Shown here piece after piece: positions 1-7,559 of a stretch of DNA of 64,000 bases. A program made the position numbers and the translations under genes. The DNA is taken from the NCBI GenBank assembly GCA_050187875.1, contig JBFWXB010000011.1, positions 1 through 64,000 on the forward strand, in the 5' to 3' direction. Under the pieces are notes generated by a model that was given only the letters and a program-made list of their open reading frames with translations, had not been told where the DNA came from and searched no databases. This stretch comes from JAFKKS01 sp050187875. Lineage in GTDB: Bacteria > Pseudomonadota > Alphaproteobacteria > Rhizobiales > Xanthobacteraceae. Each line of letters opens with the position of its first letter. The stretch's first letter is position 1.

Positions 1-50
1 GTGGAGTGGACGACGCATCATAGGAATATTTTCTTTGGCGTGTCAAGGCC

Positions 51-206
51 TGTCATTCCGGGGCGCGCGCAGCGCGAGCCCGGAATCCATACGCCGCAGC
101 GCCGCTGATGATCCGCGGCACTGGGGCTATGGATTCCGGACTTGCCGCGGAGCCTGTGCTCGGACGGCGCGAAGCGCCGATCCGAGTGCGGCAATCCGGA
201 ATGACG
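51..206. repeat. Intergenic inverted repeat, family C
   Basis: The stretch opens with TGTCATTCCGGGG and closes with a CCGGAATGAC-type end, with internal GGAATCCAT / ATGGATTCC arms. Related copies lie at 772-812, 29947-30104 and 51653-51699. The short reading frames crossing it follow the palindrome and are not convincing genes. Confidence 0.7.
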
Positions 207-249
207 ACGCAATGTGTGTCGCCTAGGCCGGAACGACGGTCGCTCAACC

Positions 250-328
250 GTAGCCCGGATTGAGCGAAGCGAAATCCGGGGTGCGGTGCGGACAGGCCCC
301 GCGTTTCGCTTCGCTCAACGCGGGCTAC
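250..328. repeat. Intergenic inverted repeat, family E
   Basis: GTAGCCCG and TTGAGCGAAGCGAAA on the left are mirrored by TTTCGCTTCGCTCAA and CGGGCTAC on the right, so the transcript could fold into a long hairpin. With the preceding repeat it fills the first 345 bases, where I see no gene. Confidence 0.65.
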
Positions 329-345
329 AAAGCGCGATACGCGCG

Positions 346-750
346 TCACCCGACCTTCTTGTTGTAGTCGGCGTCCGACACCTTCTCCATCCAGTTCACC
401 GCGGTGCCGTCGAGCGCTTCCTGCATCGAGATGTGCACCATGCCGTGATCCGGCGCGGCGCCGTGCCAATGTTTTTCGTGCGGCGGAATCCAGATCGTGT
501 CGCCGCCGCGGATTTCGTGGATCGGTTCGCCTTCCTTCTGGATGCGCCCGACGCCGGAGATGACATAGAGCGTCTGGCCGAGCGGATGCGTATGCCATGC
601 GGTGCGCGCGCCGGGCTCGAAGCTCACCACATTCGAGCGCAGCCGCGCCGGCTCCGGCGCCTCGATAATCGGGTCTTGCAGAACCGTACCAGTGAAAGCG
701 CTGTCCGGCGCGCGGCGCGTCGGACGTTCGGATGCCTTCATGACTTTCAT
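346..750 (-). CDS. Cupin-domain protein
   Basis: A 134-residue single-domain cupin. The residues around 50-100 carry the two cupin motifs: a G-x5-HxH-type stretch (TAWHTHPLGQTLYVISG) followed by a G-D-x-I-W-I-P-P-x-x-x-H-W-H-G stretch, which supplies the His ligands of a metal site. The ATG at 750 is chosen because GAGGAGA lies just upstream; the longer frame reads through a palindromic repeat and has no ribosome site. The gene runs in the same direction as the Rieske and amidohydrolase genes upstream of it, but a repeat separates them. Small cupins of this kind are found in aromatic catabolism as isomerases or dioxygenases. The substrate is unknown and nothing in the sequence fixes it. Confidence 0.8.
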   Translation of the reverse strand: MKVMKASERPTRRAPDSAFTGTVLQDPIIEAPEPARLRSNVVSFEPGARTAWHTHPLGQTLYVISGVGRIQKEGEPIHEIRGGDTIWIPPHEKHWHGAAPDHGMVHISMQEALDGTAVNWMEKVSDADYNKKVG

Positions 751-843
751 CGTTGTCGTCTCCTCGCTGTTGTCATTCCGGAAGCCGCGCAGCGGCTGTC
801 CGGAATCCATAACCCCTGTCGAACGGATTACGAAATTGTGCGT

Positions 844-919
844 CGTCATGCCCGGGCTTGACCCGGGCATCCATCCTTTCAAAGACGATGGATTGCCGGA
901 TCAAGTCCGGCAATAACGA
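844..919. repeat. Intergenic inverted repeat, family A
   Basis: TCATGCCCGGGCTTGACCCG pairs with a later CCGGATCAAGTCCGG, with the GGGCATCCAT / ATGGATTGCC spacer typical of this family. Other copies are at 7421-7498, 16678-16762, 51778-51855 and (decayed) 56656-56739. It separates the cupin gene from the Rieske gene. Confidence 0.75.
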
Positions 920-942
920 CCAGACAACAGTGCGGCGTCGGG

Positions 943-1386
943 TCACAACACGATGAGGACGTAATCCTCTTCGACGGAAACGTCGAAGGTCTCCGCGACA
1001 TACGGGCCCTTCACCAGGCTCTCGCCATGCTCGACGCTGACGGCGTAGCTGCGCACGCGCACCCGCGTCGGGTCGCACCACGATTGCCCGGTGCGGATAT
1101 CGAACTCCCAGCCGTGCCACGGGCACCGCAAGAGCTCGCCATGCCGCGAGAGCTTGTATTTCCCCGGCTCATCGGATTCGGCGAGGCCAACGAGCTTGCC
1201 GCGGCAGAGCGATCCGCCCTGATGCGGGCAGCGGTTGGCGATGGCGAAGAACTCGCCCTTGACGTTGAAGAGGCCGATCTCGCGGCCCTTCAATTCCACG
1301 AGCTTGTGGGCGCCCGGCGGCACTTCGCTGACCTTCGCGACGACGTGACGCTCCTTGGCGCGCGGGGTTCTCTCGGCTTGCGTCAC
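943..1386 (-). CDS. Small Rieske [2Fe-2S] protein
   Basis: A 147-residue soluble protein that is essentially one Rieske domain. The cluster ligands are visible as C53-x-H55 (RCPHQGGSLC) and C88-x2-H91 (CPWHGWEFD). It therefore should carry one [2Fe-2S] cluster and act as an electron carrier, like NirD or the ferredoxin part of ring-hydroxylating dioxygenases. Its start overlaps the stop of the amidohydrolase gene by 4 bases (ATGA), which implies translational coupling. No oxygenase alpha subunit or reductase is encoded anywhere in the window, so its redox partner is unknown. A second amidohydrolase/Rieske pair lies at 23975-25495. Confidence 0.9.
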   Translation of the reverse strand: MTQAERTPRAKERHVVAKVSEVPPGAHKLVELKGREIGLFNVKGEFFAIANRCPHQGGSLCRGKLVGLAESDEPGKYKLSRHGELLRCPWHGWEFDIRTGQSWCDPTRVRVRSYAVSVEHGESLVKGPYVAETFDVSVEEDYVLIVL

Positions 1387-2498
1387 GCGAAACCGTAAAG
1401 CTTTTGCGCGTTGCCGGAATAGATGGCGGCGCGGCGCGCCTCATCGAGGCTCGGCGGAAGCGCCATGAAGGGATCGTCGAAATCCCAGTGCGGGTAATCA
1501 CTCGCGAACATGATGCGGTCCCATCCGATCCAGTTCATCACGTCGATGAGGTGGTCCGGCTTCTCCGGCTCTTCCATCGGCTGCGTCGAAATCCAGAAGT
1601 GCTCGCGGATGTATTCTGACGGCGCTTTGCGCAGATGCGGCACCTCGTCCTTCAACCGCTTCCAGTGCTTGTCGAGCCGCCAGCCGAGCGGCGGCAGCCA
1701 CGCGAAGCCCGACTCGATCATCGCGACCTTTAGCGTCGGATAGCGTTCGAACACGCCTTCGAGAATCATGCTGGTGACGAGCGCCGAGCACGCCGTCTCG
1801 TGCTCCGTCATCTCCTCGATATAGAACGACGGCCAGCCGCTATTGCTGATCGGCCAGCCGCTGTAGCCGAAGACATGGATGCCGACGACAAGGTCGTGCT
1901 CGACCGCCGCCTCGTAGATCGGCCAGTAGCGCGGACGCCCGAGCGCTTCCGCGGTGCGGCTGAGCAGCATCACTTGCGCGTAGTTCTTGCTGCCGGCGCG
2001 CTTGTTGATCTCGGCGCGCGCGGCTTCGCCGTCTTCGTACGGCACGACGATCGAGGCTTTCAGCCGCGGCTCCGGCTTGCACCACGCCTCGACCTGCCAG
2101 TCATTGATCGCCGACGTCAGTGCCGCGCTGAATTCGCGGTTCTGGTCGCCCTGGCCGGTGAGACCGAGCGGATTCATGATGCCGTGCGTGATGCCGTAGG
2201 CGTCGAGATGCTGCCCGCGCATGAAGTCGAGGTCGCAGCCCGGCAATCCGCCGCCCGGCGGCCAGGCGTCGCGGCGGCTCGCCTCGCCCGGCTGCGCTTT
2301 CGGATAGGGTGTGCCCTTGGTGTAGCCGTGCCGGCGTCGCGCGCCATAGGTCTGCAGATAATCCCACCAGCGTTGCGAGAGATACGGCTTGAGGTCGGCG
2401 GGCGAGCGCGTGCGCGGATGAATGTCGCAGTCGACGATGGCGGGGCGCACGCGCTGCGCGCGCGCGGTTTGCATCGGTGGGCGCACGTCCACATTCAT
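1383..2498 (-). CDS. Amidohydrolase-2 family metal enzyme (paralogue A2)
   Basis: A 371-residue TIM-barrel protein of the amidohydrolase 2 family (ACMSD / LigW / LigI branch). The expected metal ligands are D25-x-H27 in VDCDIHP, H208 in GIHVFGYSGWP and D334 in FASDYPHWDFDDP. An acidic residue replaces the first His of the classical HxH. In known decarboxylases of this family (LigW, gamma-resorcylate decarboxylase) that position is Glu, so decarboxylation or hydration is as possible as hydrolysis. The gene overlaps its upstream neighbour (2495) and the downstream Rieske gene by 4 bases each, making a tight three-gene operon. Its closest relative in the window is the gene at 4877. The substrate is not known. 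Confidence 0.88.
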   Translation of the reverse strand: MNVDVRPPMQTARAQRVRPAIVDCDIHPRTRSPADLKPYLSQRWWDYLQTYGARRRHGYTKGTPYPKAQPGEASRRDAWPPGGGLPGCDLDFMRGQHLDAYGITHGIMNPLGLTGQGDQNREFSAALTSAINDWQVEAWCKPEPRLKASIVVPYEDGEAARAEINKRAGSKNYAQVMLLSRTAEALGRPRYWPIYEAAVEHDLVVGIHVFGYSGWPISNSGWPSFYIEEMTEHETACSALVTSMILEGVFERYPTLKVAMIESGFAWLPPLGWRLDKHWKRLKDEVPHLRKAPSEYIREHFWISTQPMEEPEKPDHLIDVMNWIGWDRIMFASDYPHWDFDDPFMALPPSLDEARRAAIYSGNAQKLYGFA

Positions 2499-3562
2499 GG
2501 CGCTTCCTCCGAAAGCCGGCTGTAGGTCGCCAGCGGATTGTCGACTTGAATCTTGCGGCGCAGACTACCGGGAATCGCCGGCGAAATCACGGCGTCGCCG
2601 TCGAATTGCCAATGCGGATAGTCCGACGAATAAAGCAGCATGTCGTCGGAGCGCAGGTGGTCGATGATGCGCGCGATCGTGTCGCCGGTCTCGGGCGCGT
2701 CGAGCGGCTGAATGGTGAGGCGGAAATTCTCGCGGAAGGTTTCGAGCGGCGAAACCTTCACCCACGGCACCTCGAAGCGCACGCCGCGCCAGAACTTCGC
2801 GAAGCGCCACATGAACCCCGGCGCCCAGGTGACGCCGGATTCGATCAGCACGACTTTCAGCTTCGGGTATTTGACGAAAACGCCCTCGCAGATGAGGCTC
2901 GCGACCTGGCTCTGGAAGCCCTGCGACTGGCTAAGATAATCCTCAAGATAAAAGTTCGGCCAGCCGAGCGACGTCACCGGGTGGTGGTAGCTCGAGCCGG
3001 CATGGATGCCGAGCGGCAGGCCGTGACGCTCCGCCGCCGCATAGATCGGCCAATACTGCCGCCGCCCGAGCGGCAGCTCTCCCATGCAGAGGACGAGAAT
3101 CTGCACAAAGCGCTTGTCCTTCGCGCAGCGTTCGATCTCGTCGACCGCGTATTCGACATTCTGCAGCGGAATGACGATGGAGCCGCGCAGGCGCGGGTCG
3201 CGGTCGAGCCACTCCTTGGCGAGCCAGTCGTTCATCGCGCGCGCGAAGGCGGCGGCCATGTCCTCGTTGTAGACCATCTGCACGCCGAACAGGCAGTTGC
3301 AAATGGCGGCGCTCGTTCCCCAGCGATCGAGCGCATGGGTTTGCATCTGCGCGATGTCGAGCCCGGCTTCGCCCTTGGCATCACGCCAGTCCGGCCGCGC
3401 GCTGATCGGCGCGTTCGGCGGATAGGCGATGCTCCCCAGCGTGTCGATGCCGCGGTCGATCACCTGCTCGCGCCAGTAGTCGTCGAGATAGGGATGCAGC
3501 GCGCGCATGTTCGGCACGCGCGGGTGCACGTCACAGTCGATCGCGATCCAGCTTTGCGCCAA
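2495..3562 (-). CDS. Amidohydrolase-2 family metal enzyme (paralogue A1)
   Basis: A 355-residue TIM-barrel amidohydrolase and the first gene of the leftward operon. The predicted metal ligands are D11-x-H13 (DCDVHP), H187 (GIHAGSSYHHP) and D314 (SSDYPHWQFDG). It resembles the divergent gene at 3720 over nearly its whole length (shared blocks include DMAAAFARA, AKEWLDRDPRLR and MGELPLGRR) and is less similar to the A2 type. The start follows a weak TTTCC-flanked leader near the common promoter region. Having A1 followed by A2 on both sides of the intergenic region suggests the two enzymes act together, either as successive steps or as a hetero-oligomer. That role is inference. Confidence 0.88.
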   Translation of the reverse strand: MAQSWIAIDCDVHPRVPNMRALHPYLDDYWREQVIDRGIDTLGSIAYPPNAPISARPDWRDAKGEAGLDIAQMQTHALDRWGTSAAICNCLFGVQMVYNEDMAAAFARAMNDWLAKEWLDRDPRLRGSIVIPLQNVEYAVDEIERCAKDKRFVQILVLCMGELPLGRRQYWPIYAAAERHGLPLGIHAGSSYHHPVTSLGWPNFYLEDYLSQSQGFQSQVASLICEGVFVKYPKLKVVLIESGVTWAPGFMWRFAKFWRGVRFEVPWVKVSPLETFRENFRLTIQPLDAPETGDTIARIIDHLRSDDMLLYSSDYPHWQFDGDAVISPAIPGSLRRKIQVDNPLATYSRLSEEAP

Positions 3563-3587
3563 GTTTCCTCCGGTGTCCGCGCTTACC

Positions 3588-3631
3588 GCATGATCAGAAT
3601 AAGTGGGAACCGGTTTTTCGTCTGATCATGC
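3588..3631. repeat. Palindromic extragenic repeat (AAGTGG-AACCGGTTTT type)
   Basis: Eleven-base perfect arms GCATGATCAGA (3588-3598) and TCTGATCATGC (3621-3631) enclose the core AAGTGGGAACCGGTTTTTCG. The same core, in the other orientation, is at 14403-14446. Repeats with this core are widespread between genes in Hyphomicrobiales. This copy sits at the mirror axis of the duplicated amidohydrolase cassettes. Confidence 0.75.
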
Positions 3632-3649
3632 GCTCATTCATGCGGCGAG

Positions 3650-3678
3650 TTGACAGGCCTATGCTAGCCTCCTAGGCG
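3650..3678 (+). promoter_or_regulatory. Candidate promoter with operator-like inverted repeat
   Basis: A perfect TTGACA hexamer at 3650-3655 lies 65 bases before the rightward amidohydrolase. It is followed by GCCTA-N11-TAGGC (3657-3661 / 3673-3677), a small inverted repeat that could bind a regulator. The -10 region is poor (TAGGCG at 17-base spacing), so the promoter would need an activator or is misread. Confidence 0.35.
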
Positions 3679-3719
3679 TCGACGTCACAACCAACAATAC
3701 CGCGGGAGGATGGCGAGCG

Positions 3720-4880
3720 ATGAGCGCTTCCGTAGCGTCGGGTGGCTCCGCGGCGGCGCGGCAATCTCTAGCGGATGTCGATCCGGTGGAACGCCTGCTC
3801 GCCAGACATCGCCCGATCGACTGCGATCTCCATGTCGCCGTGCCCGACAACGGGGTGCTGCTGCCCTATTTCGAGGACTATTGGCGCGAGCAGATCACCA
3901 TGCGCGGCATCGACCGCCAGCCGCTCGACCTCACGAGCTATCCGCCCAACGCCGCGATCAGCGTGCGGCCGGACTGGCGCCCGGCATCAGGCCGCCCCGG
4001 CAGCGATCTTTCGACCGTGCAGCGCCAGGCGCTCGATCCGTTTCATTCGCGCCTTGCGATCATCAACTGTCTGCACGGCTCGATGGTGCTGCACAGCGAG
4101 GATATGGCCGCCGCCTTCGCGCGCGCGATCAACGATTGGGTCGCGAAGGAATGGCTCGACCGCGACCCGCGCCTGCGCGCGTCGATCGTCGTCTCGGCCG
4201 AGAGCCCGCAGCTCGCGATCGAGGAGATCGAGCGGCGCGCCGGCGACACGCGTTTCGTCCAGGTGCTGCTGCTGGCGATGGGTGAGCTGCCGCTTGGCCG
4301 GCGCTTCTATTGGCCGCTCTACGAGGTCGCTGAACACCATGGTCTGCCGATCGGCATCCATGCGGGCTCGAGCTACCGGCACGCGCCGACCGGCATCGGC
4401 TGGCCGTCCTACCATCTCGAGGAATATGTCGGGCAGTCGGCTGGCTTCGAGAGTCAGCTTCTGAGCCTCGTGTCGGAAGGCGCCTTCGCGAAATTTCCGA
4501 AGCTCAAAGTCGTGCTGATGGAATCCGGCTTCATGTGGCTGCCAGCCTTCATGTGGCGCGCGGACAAGACGTGGCGCGGCGTGCGCCCGGAGGTGCCGTG
4601 GGTGAAGGAGGCGCCCTCCGACATCCTGCGTGCGCACATGCGCCTTACCATCCAGCCGGTCGACACGCCGCCGCAGCCGGAGCAGTTCGAGCGCGTCATC
4701 GAGCAGATCGGATGCGACGACATGCTCCTCTTCGCGACCGATTATCCGCACTGGCAATTCGACGGGATGGACGTCTTGCCGCCGGCGCTCGCCGGTGCGC
4801 GGGCCGCCAGGGTGCTGGTCGAGAACGCGCTCAAGACGTATCCTCGCCTCACGGGAGAACCGAAGGAGACGACGCCATGA
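3720..4880 (+). CDS. Amidohydrolase-2 family metal enzyme (paralogue A1-prime)
   Basis: A 386-residue TIM-barrel protein that starts the rightward operon. The metal ligands expected from family alignment are D36-x-H38 (IDCDLHV), H214 (GIHAGSSYR) and D341 (ATDYPHWQFDG). It has about 25 extra N-terminal residues compared with its relative at 2495 and is otherwise collinear with it. Its stop overlaps the start of the next gene by ATGA. GGAGGATGGCG near 3706 gives the ribosome site. The gene is the mirror-image partner of the leftward A1 gene. The reaction is unknown; hydrolase, hydratase or decarboxylase activity are all compatible with the fold. Confidence 0.88.
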   Translation: MSASVASGGSAAARQSLADVDPVERLLARHRPIDCDLHVAVPDNGVLLPYFEDYWREQITMRGIDRQPLDLTSYPPNAAISVRPDWRPASGRPGSDLSTVQRQALDPFHSRLAIINCLHGSMVLHSEDMAAAFARAINDWVAKEWLDRDPRLRASIVVSAESPQLAIEEIERRAGDTRFVQVLLLAMGELPLGRRFYWPLYEVAEHHGLPIGIHAGSSYRHAPTGIGWPSYHLEEYVGQSAGFESQLLSLVSEGAFAKFPKLKVVLMESGFMWLPAFMWRADKTWRGVRPEVPWVKEAPSDILRAHMRLTIQPVDTPPQPEQFERVIEQIGCDDMLLFATDYPHWQFDGMDVLPPALAGARAARVLVENALKTYPRLTGEPKETTP

Positions 4881-5989
4881 ACGTCACGGTTCGCGAGCGC
4901 GATGTCGCGCAGGAGAGCGAGACGCGCTTCAGCTATGTCGATTGCGACATCCACCCGGCGGCGAGGACGGGGGACGAAGTCGCGGCCTTCATGCCGGCGC
5001 GCTGGCGCGAGCACTTCAATGCCTATGGCAGCTTCCCGCGCGAGCCGCTCTCCGACACCATTCCCTATCCGCGCATGGCGCCGGCGATCTCGCGCAACGA
5101 TGCCTGGCCGCCCTCGGGCGGGCCGCCCGGCTCCGATCTCGACTTCATGCGCGCGCAGCATCTCGACGCGCATGGCGTCGAATACGGCATCCTCATCCCG
5201 CTCGCGACGCGCGGGCCGGAGCAGCGCAACCTCGACTACTGTGCGGCCTATTGCGCGGCGCTGAACGACTGGCAGATCGAATATTTCGTGCGCAAGGACA
5301 AGCGGCTGCGCGCCTCGATCCTCGTGCCTTACGAGGACGGGCCGGCGGCCGCCGCCGAGATCGAGCGGCGCGCGGGCGACGCTGACTTCGCGCAGATCCA
5401 GATTCCACCGCGCACGATGGAACCCTTGGGGCGCAAGAAGTACTGGCCGATGTTCGAAGCGGCCGCGCGCACGGGCCGCCCGATCGGCATCCATGTCGGC
5501 GGCGCCGCCGGACATGCGCAAGGCGCGGGCACGGGCTGGCCGTCCTACTATATCGAGGAGCACCACACCTACGTGCAGGCGATGCAGGCCGCGGTGACGA
5601 GCATGGTGATCGAGGGCGTGTTCGAGCGCTTTCCGGATTTGAAGCTCGCGCTGATCGAGTCTGGCTTCGGGTGGCTGCCGCCGCTCGCCTGGCGGCTCGA
5701 CAAGCAGTGGAAGCGCCTCAAGGCCGAGGTGCCGCATCTCAAGCGGGCACCGTCGGAATATATCCGCGACCACATCTGGGTGACGACGCAGCCGATCGAG
5801 GAGCCGCCGCGCGCCGGCGATCTTCTCACCACCATGGAGTGGATCGGCTTCGATCGCATCATGTTCTCGACCGACTATCCGCATTGGGATTTCGACGATC
5901 CCCGCTACGCGCTCAATGTGGGCTTGAGCGAAGCGCAGAAGAACAAAATCTTCCGCGAGAACGCCAAGGCGTTCTACCGGCTGGGGTGA
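4877..5989 (+). CDS. Amidohydrolase-2 family metal enzyme (paralogue A2-prime)
   Basis: A 370-residue TIM-barrel protein. The ATG at 4877 is preceded by AAGGAG and overlaps the previous stop; the much longer open frame upstream is only the antisense-style shadow of the preceding gene. The metal ligands are D24-x-H26 (VDCDIHP), H206 (GIHVGGA) and D333 (STDYPHWDFDD). It pairs with the gene at 1383: both share DAWPPSGG/PPGGG-type, SDLDFMR/CDLDFMR and PSEYIR blocks. Unlike the leftward operon, no Rieske gene follows; a repeat-filled gap and then a binding-protein gene come next. Confidence 0.88.
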   Translation: MNVTVRERDVAQESETRFSYVDCDIHPAARTGDEVAAFMPARWREHFNAYGSFPREPLSDTIPYPRMAPAISRNDAWPPSGGPPGSDLDFMRAQHLDAHGVEYGILIPLATRGPEQRNLDYCAAYCAALNDWQIEYFVRKDKRLRASILVPYEDGPAAAAEIERRAGDADFAQIQIPPRTMEPLGRKKYWPMFEAAARTGRPIGIHVGGAAGHAQGAGTGWPSYYIEEHHTYVQAMQAAVTSMVIEGVFERFPDLKLALIESGFGWLPPLAWRLDKQWKRLKAEVPHLKRAPSEYIRDHIWVTTQPIEEPPRAGDLLTTMEWIGFDRIMFSTDYPHWDFDDPRYALNVGLSEAQKNKIFRENAKAFYRLG

Positions 5990-5997
5990 GCGCTTTT

Positions 5998-6110
5998 CTT
6001 CACCTCTCCCATAAGGAGAGGTCGACGCGCGAAGCGCGGCGGGTGAGGGGTTAGAGGCTCTCGAGAGGTCGGCACCCCCTCACCCCGACCCCCTCCCCGC
6101 GGGAAGAGGG
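5998..6110. repeat. Intergenic inverted repeat, family D
   Basis: CACCTCTCCCATAAGGAGAG with GGGTGAGGGGTTAGAGGCTC is followed by the partial complement CCCCCTCACCCCGACCCCCT. A second, better preserved copy is at 62682-62818. It could form a long hairpin after the amidohydrolase stop but has no U-tract, so I do not call it a terminator. Confidence 0.65.
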
Positions 6111-6167
6111 AGCGCGCTGCGTTCGGAACATCGACGGAGTGCACGCCGCGGTGCGCGACCCCGGAGT

Positions 6168-6260
6168 GTCATGCCCGCGAAGGCGGGCATCCAGTACTCA
6201 CTGTAAATGCTTGATCCGCAAGGTCGGCGATTACTGGGTCCCCGCCTTCGCGGGGACGAC
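6168..6260. repeat. Intergenic inverted repeat, family B
   Basis: GTCATGCCCGCGAAGGCGGG and CATCCAGTA on the left match TACTGGGTCCCCGCCTTCGC on the right. Other copies are at 28560-28651, 33167-33257 and 44776-44871, with a variant at 40047-40111. With the family D copy it occupies most of the 383-base gap 5990-6372; no gene is seen there. Confidence 0.75.
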
Positions 6261-6372
6261 ACGCGTGTTGCGCGACAGCCTCGCGCGCAACGGCTGCTCC
6301 CATGAGCCATGCACATTGTCTGATTGACAGACAGGCCCGATCCTCGTCACCTAGCCGCGCATAGGAGACGCC

Positions 6373-7410
6373 ATGACGAAATTTAAGACCGCGAGATTTC
6401 AGACCGCGAGAATTAAGACCGCATGTATTGCATTGGCCATTGCCCTCGCCGCCCCCGCCGCCGCGCGGGCCGAGGTCAGCGAGGTGACGATCCCCAAAGG
6501 CGCCGGCGGCTTCGGCTTCCTGCCGCTGGTGTTCATGGAAAAGTACCGGCTGATCGAGAAGCACGCGAAGGAAGCGGGACTCGACCTAAAGGTCCAGTAT
6601 CTCAATCTTGGCGGCCCTTCGACCGTCAATGACGCGCTGATCTCGGGCTCCGCGCATCTTGCGCCGGCAGGTCCGCCCGCGTTCCTCACCACATGGGCGA
6701 AGACGCAAGGCTCGATGAAGATCAAGGGCGTCGCGGCGATGTCGTCGATGCCGATGTATCTCAATACGCGCTCGCCCGACATCAAATCGCTGGACGACGT
6801 CAAAGGCGACGACAAGATCGCCATCACGGCGGTGAAGGTTTCGATCCCCGCCATCATCATGCAGATGTATGCGCGGGCGAAATACGGCCCCGCCGAGACG
6901 ACGCGGTTCGACAAGTACACCGTGTCGTTGACGCATCCCGACGGCGTCGCCGCGATGCTCTCAGGGCATCACGAGGTCAATCTGCATTACACCTCGCCGC
7001 CGTTCTTCCAGCGCGAGCTGCGCGACCCGAACATCCGCACCATCCAGACGACGGATCAGGTGATGGGCGGCGCCACCACCTTCACGATGCTGTACACGAC
7101 GTCGAAGTTTCACGACGAGAATCCGAAGACCTATGGCGCGTTGCTCGCGGCGCTGACCGAGGCGATCGCAATGATCAACAAGGACAAGCGCAACGCGGCG
7201 AAGGTTTTCCTGGAGAGCAGCAGCGCCAAAGGCTGGACCGAGGATGAAATCTTCGCCTCATTGAGCAGCCCCGACATCAAGTTCACGACGTCGCCGCAGA
7301 ACGTGATGAAGTACGCGAACTTCATGGCCGATATCGGCACGTTGAAGATGCGCCCCGCGTCGTGGAAGGAGCTGTTCTTTCCGGAAATCCACGCGGTGGA
7401 AGGGAACTGA
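6373..7410 (+). CDS. NitT/TauT-type ABC transporter substrate-binding protein (orphan)
   Basis: A 345-residue periplasmic binding protein of the NMT1/SsuA-like group. The signal peptide runs to about residue 34, ending in APAAARA. The mature part begins with the family-type opening KGAGGFGFLPLVFMEKYRLI and includes a substrate-cleft region around HPDGVAAMLSGHHEV. The codons for the n-region of the signal peptide are three 15-base tandem repeats (FKTAR, FQTAR, IKTAC at 6382-6426). AGGAG at 6363 is the ribosome site. No permease or ATPase gene is adjacent, so it either uses a transporter encoded elsewhere or only senses its ligand. Its place between amidohydrolases and dehydrogenases suggests it binds their substrate. 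Confidence 0.85.
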   Translation: MTKFKTARFQTARIKTACIALAIALAAPAAARAEVSEVTIPKGAGGFGFLPLVFMEKYRLIEKHAKEAGLDLKVQYLNLGGPSTVNDALISGSAHLAPAGPPAFLTTWAKTQGSMKIKGVAAMSSMPMYLNTRSPDIKSLDDVKGDDKIAITAVKVSIPAIIMQMYARAKYGPAETTRFDKYTVSLTHPDGVAAMLSGHHEVNLHYTSPPFFQRELRDPNIRTIQTTDQVMGGATTFTMLYTTSKFHDENPKTYGALLAALTEAIAMINKDKRNAAKVFLESSSAKGWTEDEIFASLSSPDIKFTTSPQNVMKYANFMADIGTLKMRPASWKELFFPEIHAVEGN

Positions 7411-7420
7411 AGTGGTGCAT

Positions 7421-7498
7421 CGTCATGCCCGGGCTTGACCCGGGCATCCATCTTCTAAGCAAAATGGATGGATTGCCGGGTCAAGCCCGGCAATGACG
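7421..7498. repeat. Intergenic inverted repeat, family A
   Basis: CGTCATGCCCGGGCTTGACC pairs with GGTCAAGCCCGGCAATGACG; the central part has CATCCATCTT / AAAATGGATG. This is one of the best-preserved family A copies and directly follows the binding-protein stop. Confidence 0.8.
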
Positions 7499-7559
7499 CG
7501 ACCATGATAGCTTCTCTTCTTCTCTCCCGATCGCATCAGCACGCGCAGAGGACATCGGC

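Noticed and set aside
2477..3625. A long plus-strand open frame opposite the A1 amidohydrolase
   Set aside because: It is the antisense shadow of a well-supported gene in GC-rich DNA. Its translation is Arg/Ala/His-rich with no family match.
3606..3631. EcfG promoter at the GGAAC in the amidohydrolase intergenic region
   Set aside because: The GGAAC is part of the palindrome core, and no CGTT occurs 16 or 17 bases downstream.
6168..6260. CRISPR-like or terminator reading of the palindromic repeats
   Set aside because: The copies are single or paired, kilobases apart, without regular spacers, and lack U-tracts. They are extragenic repeats.
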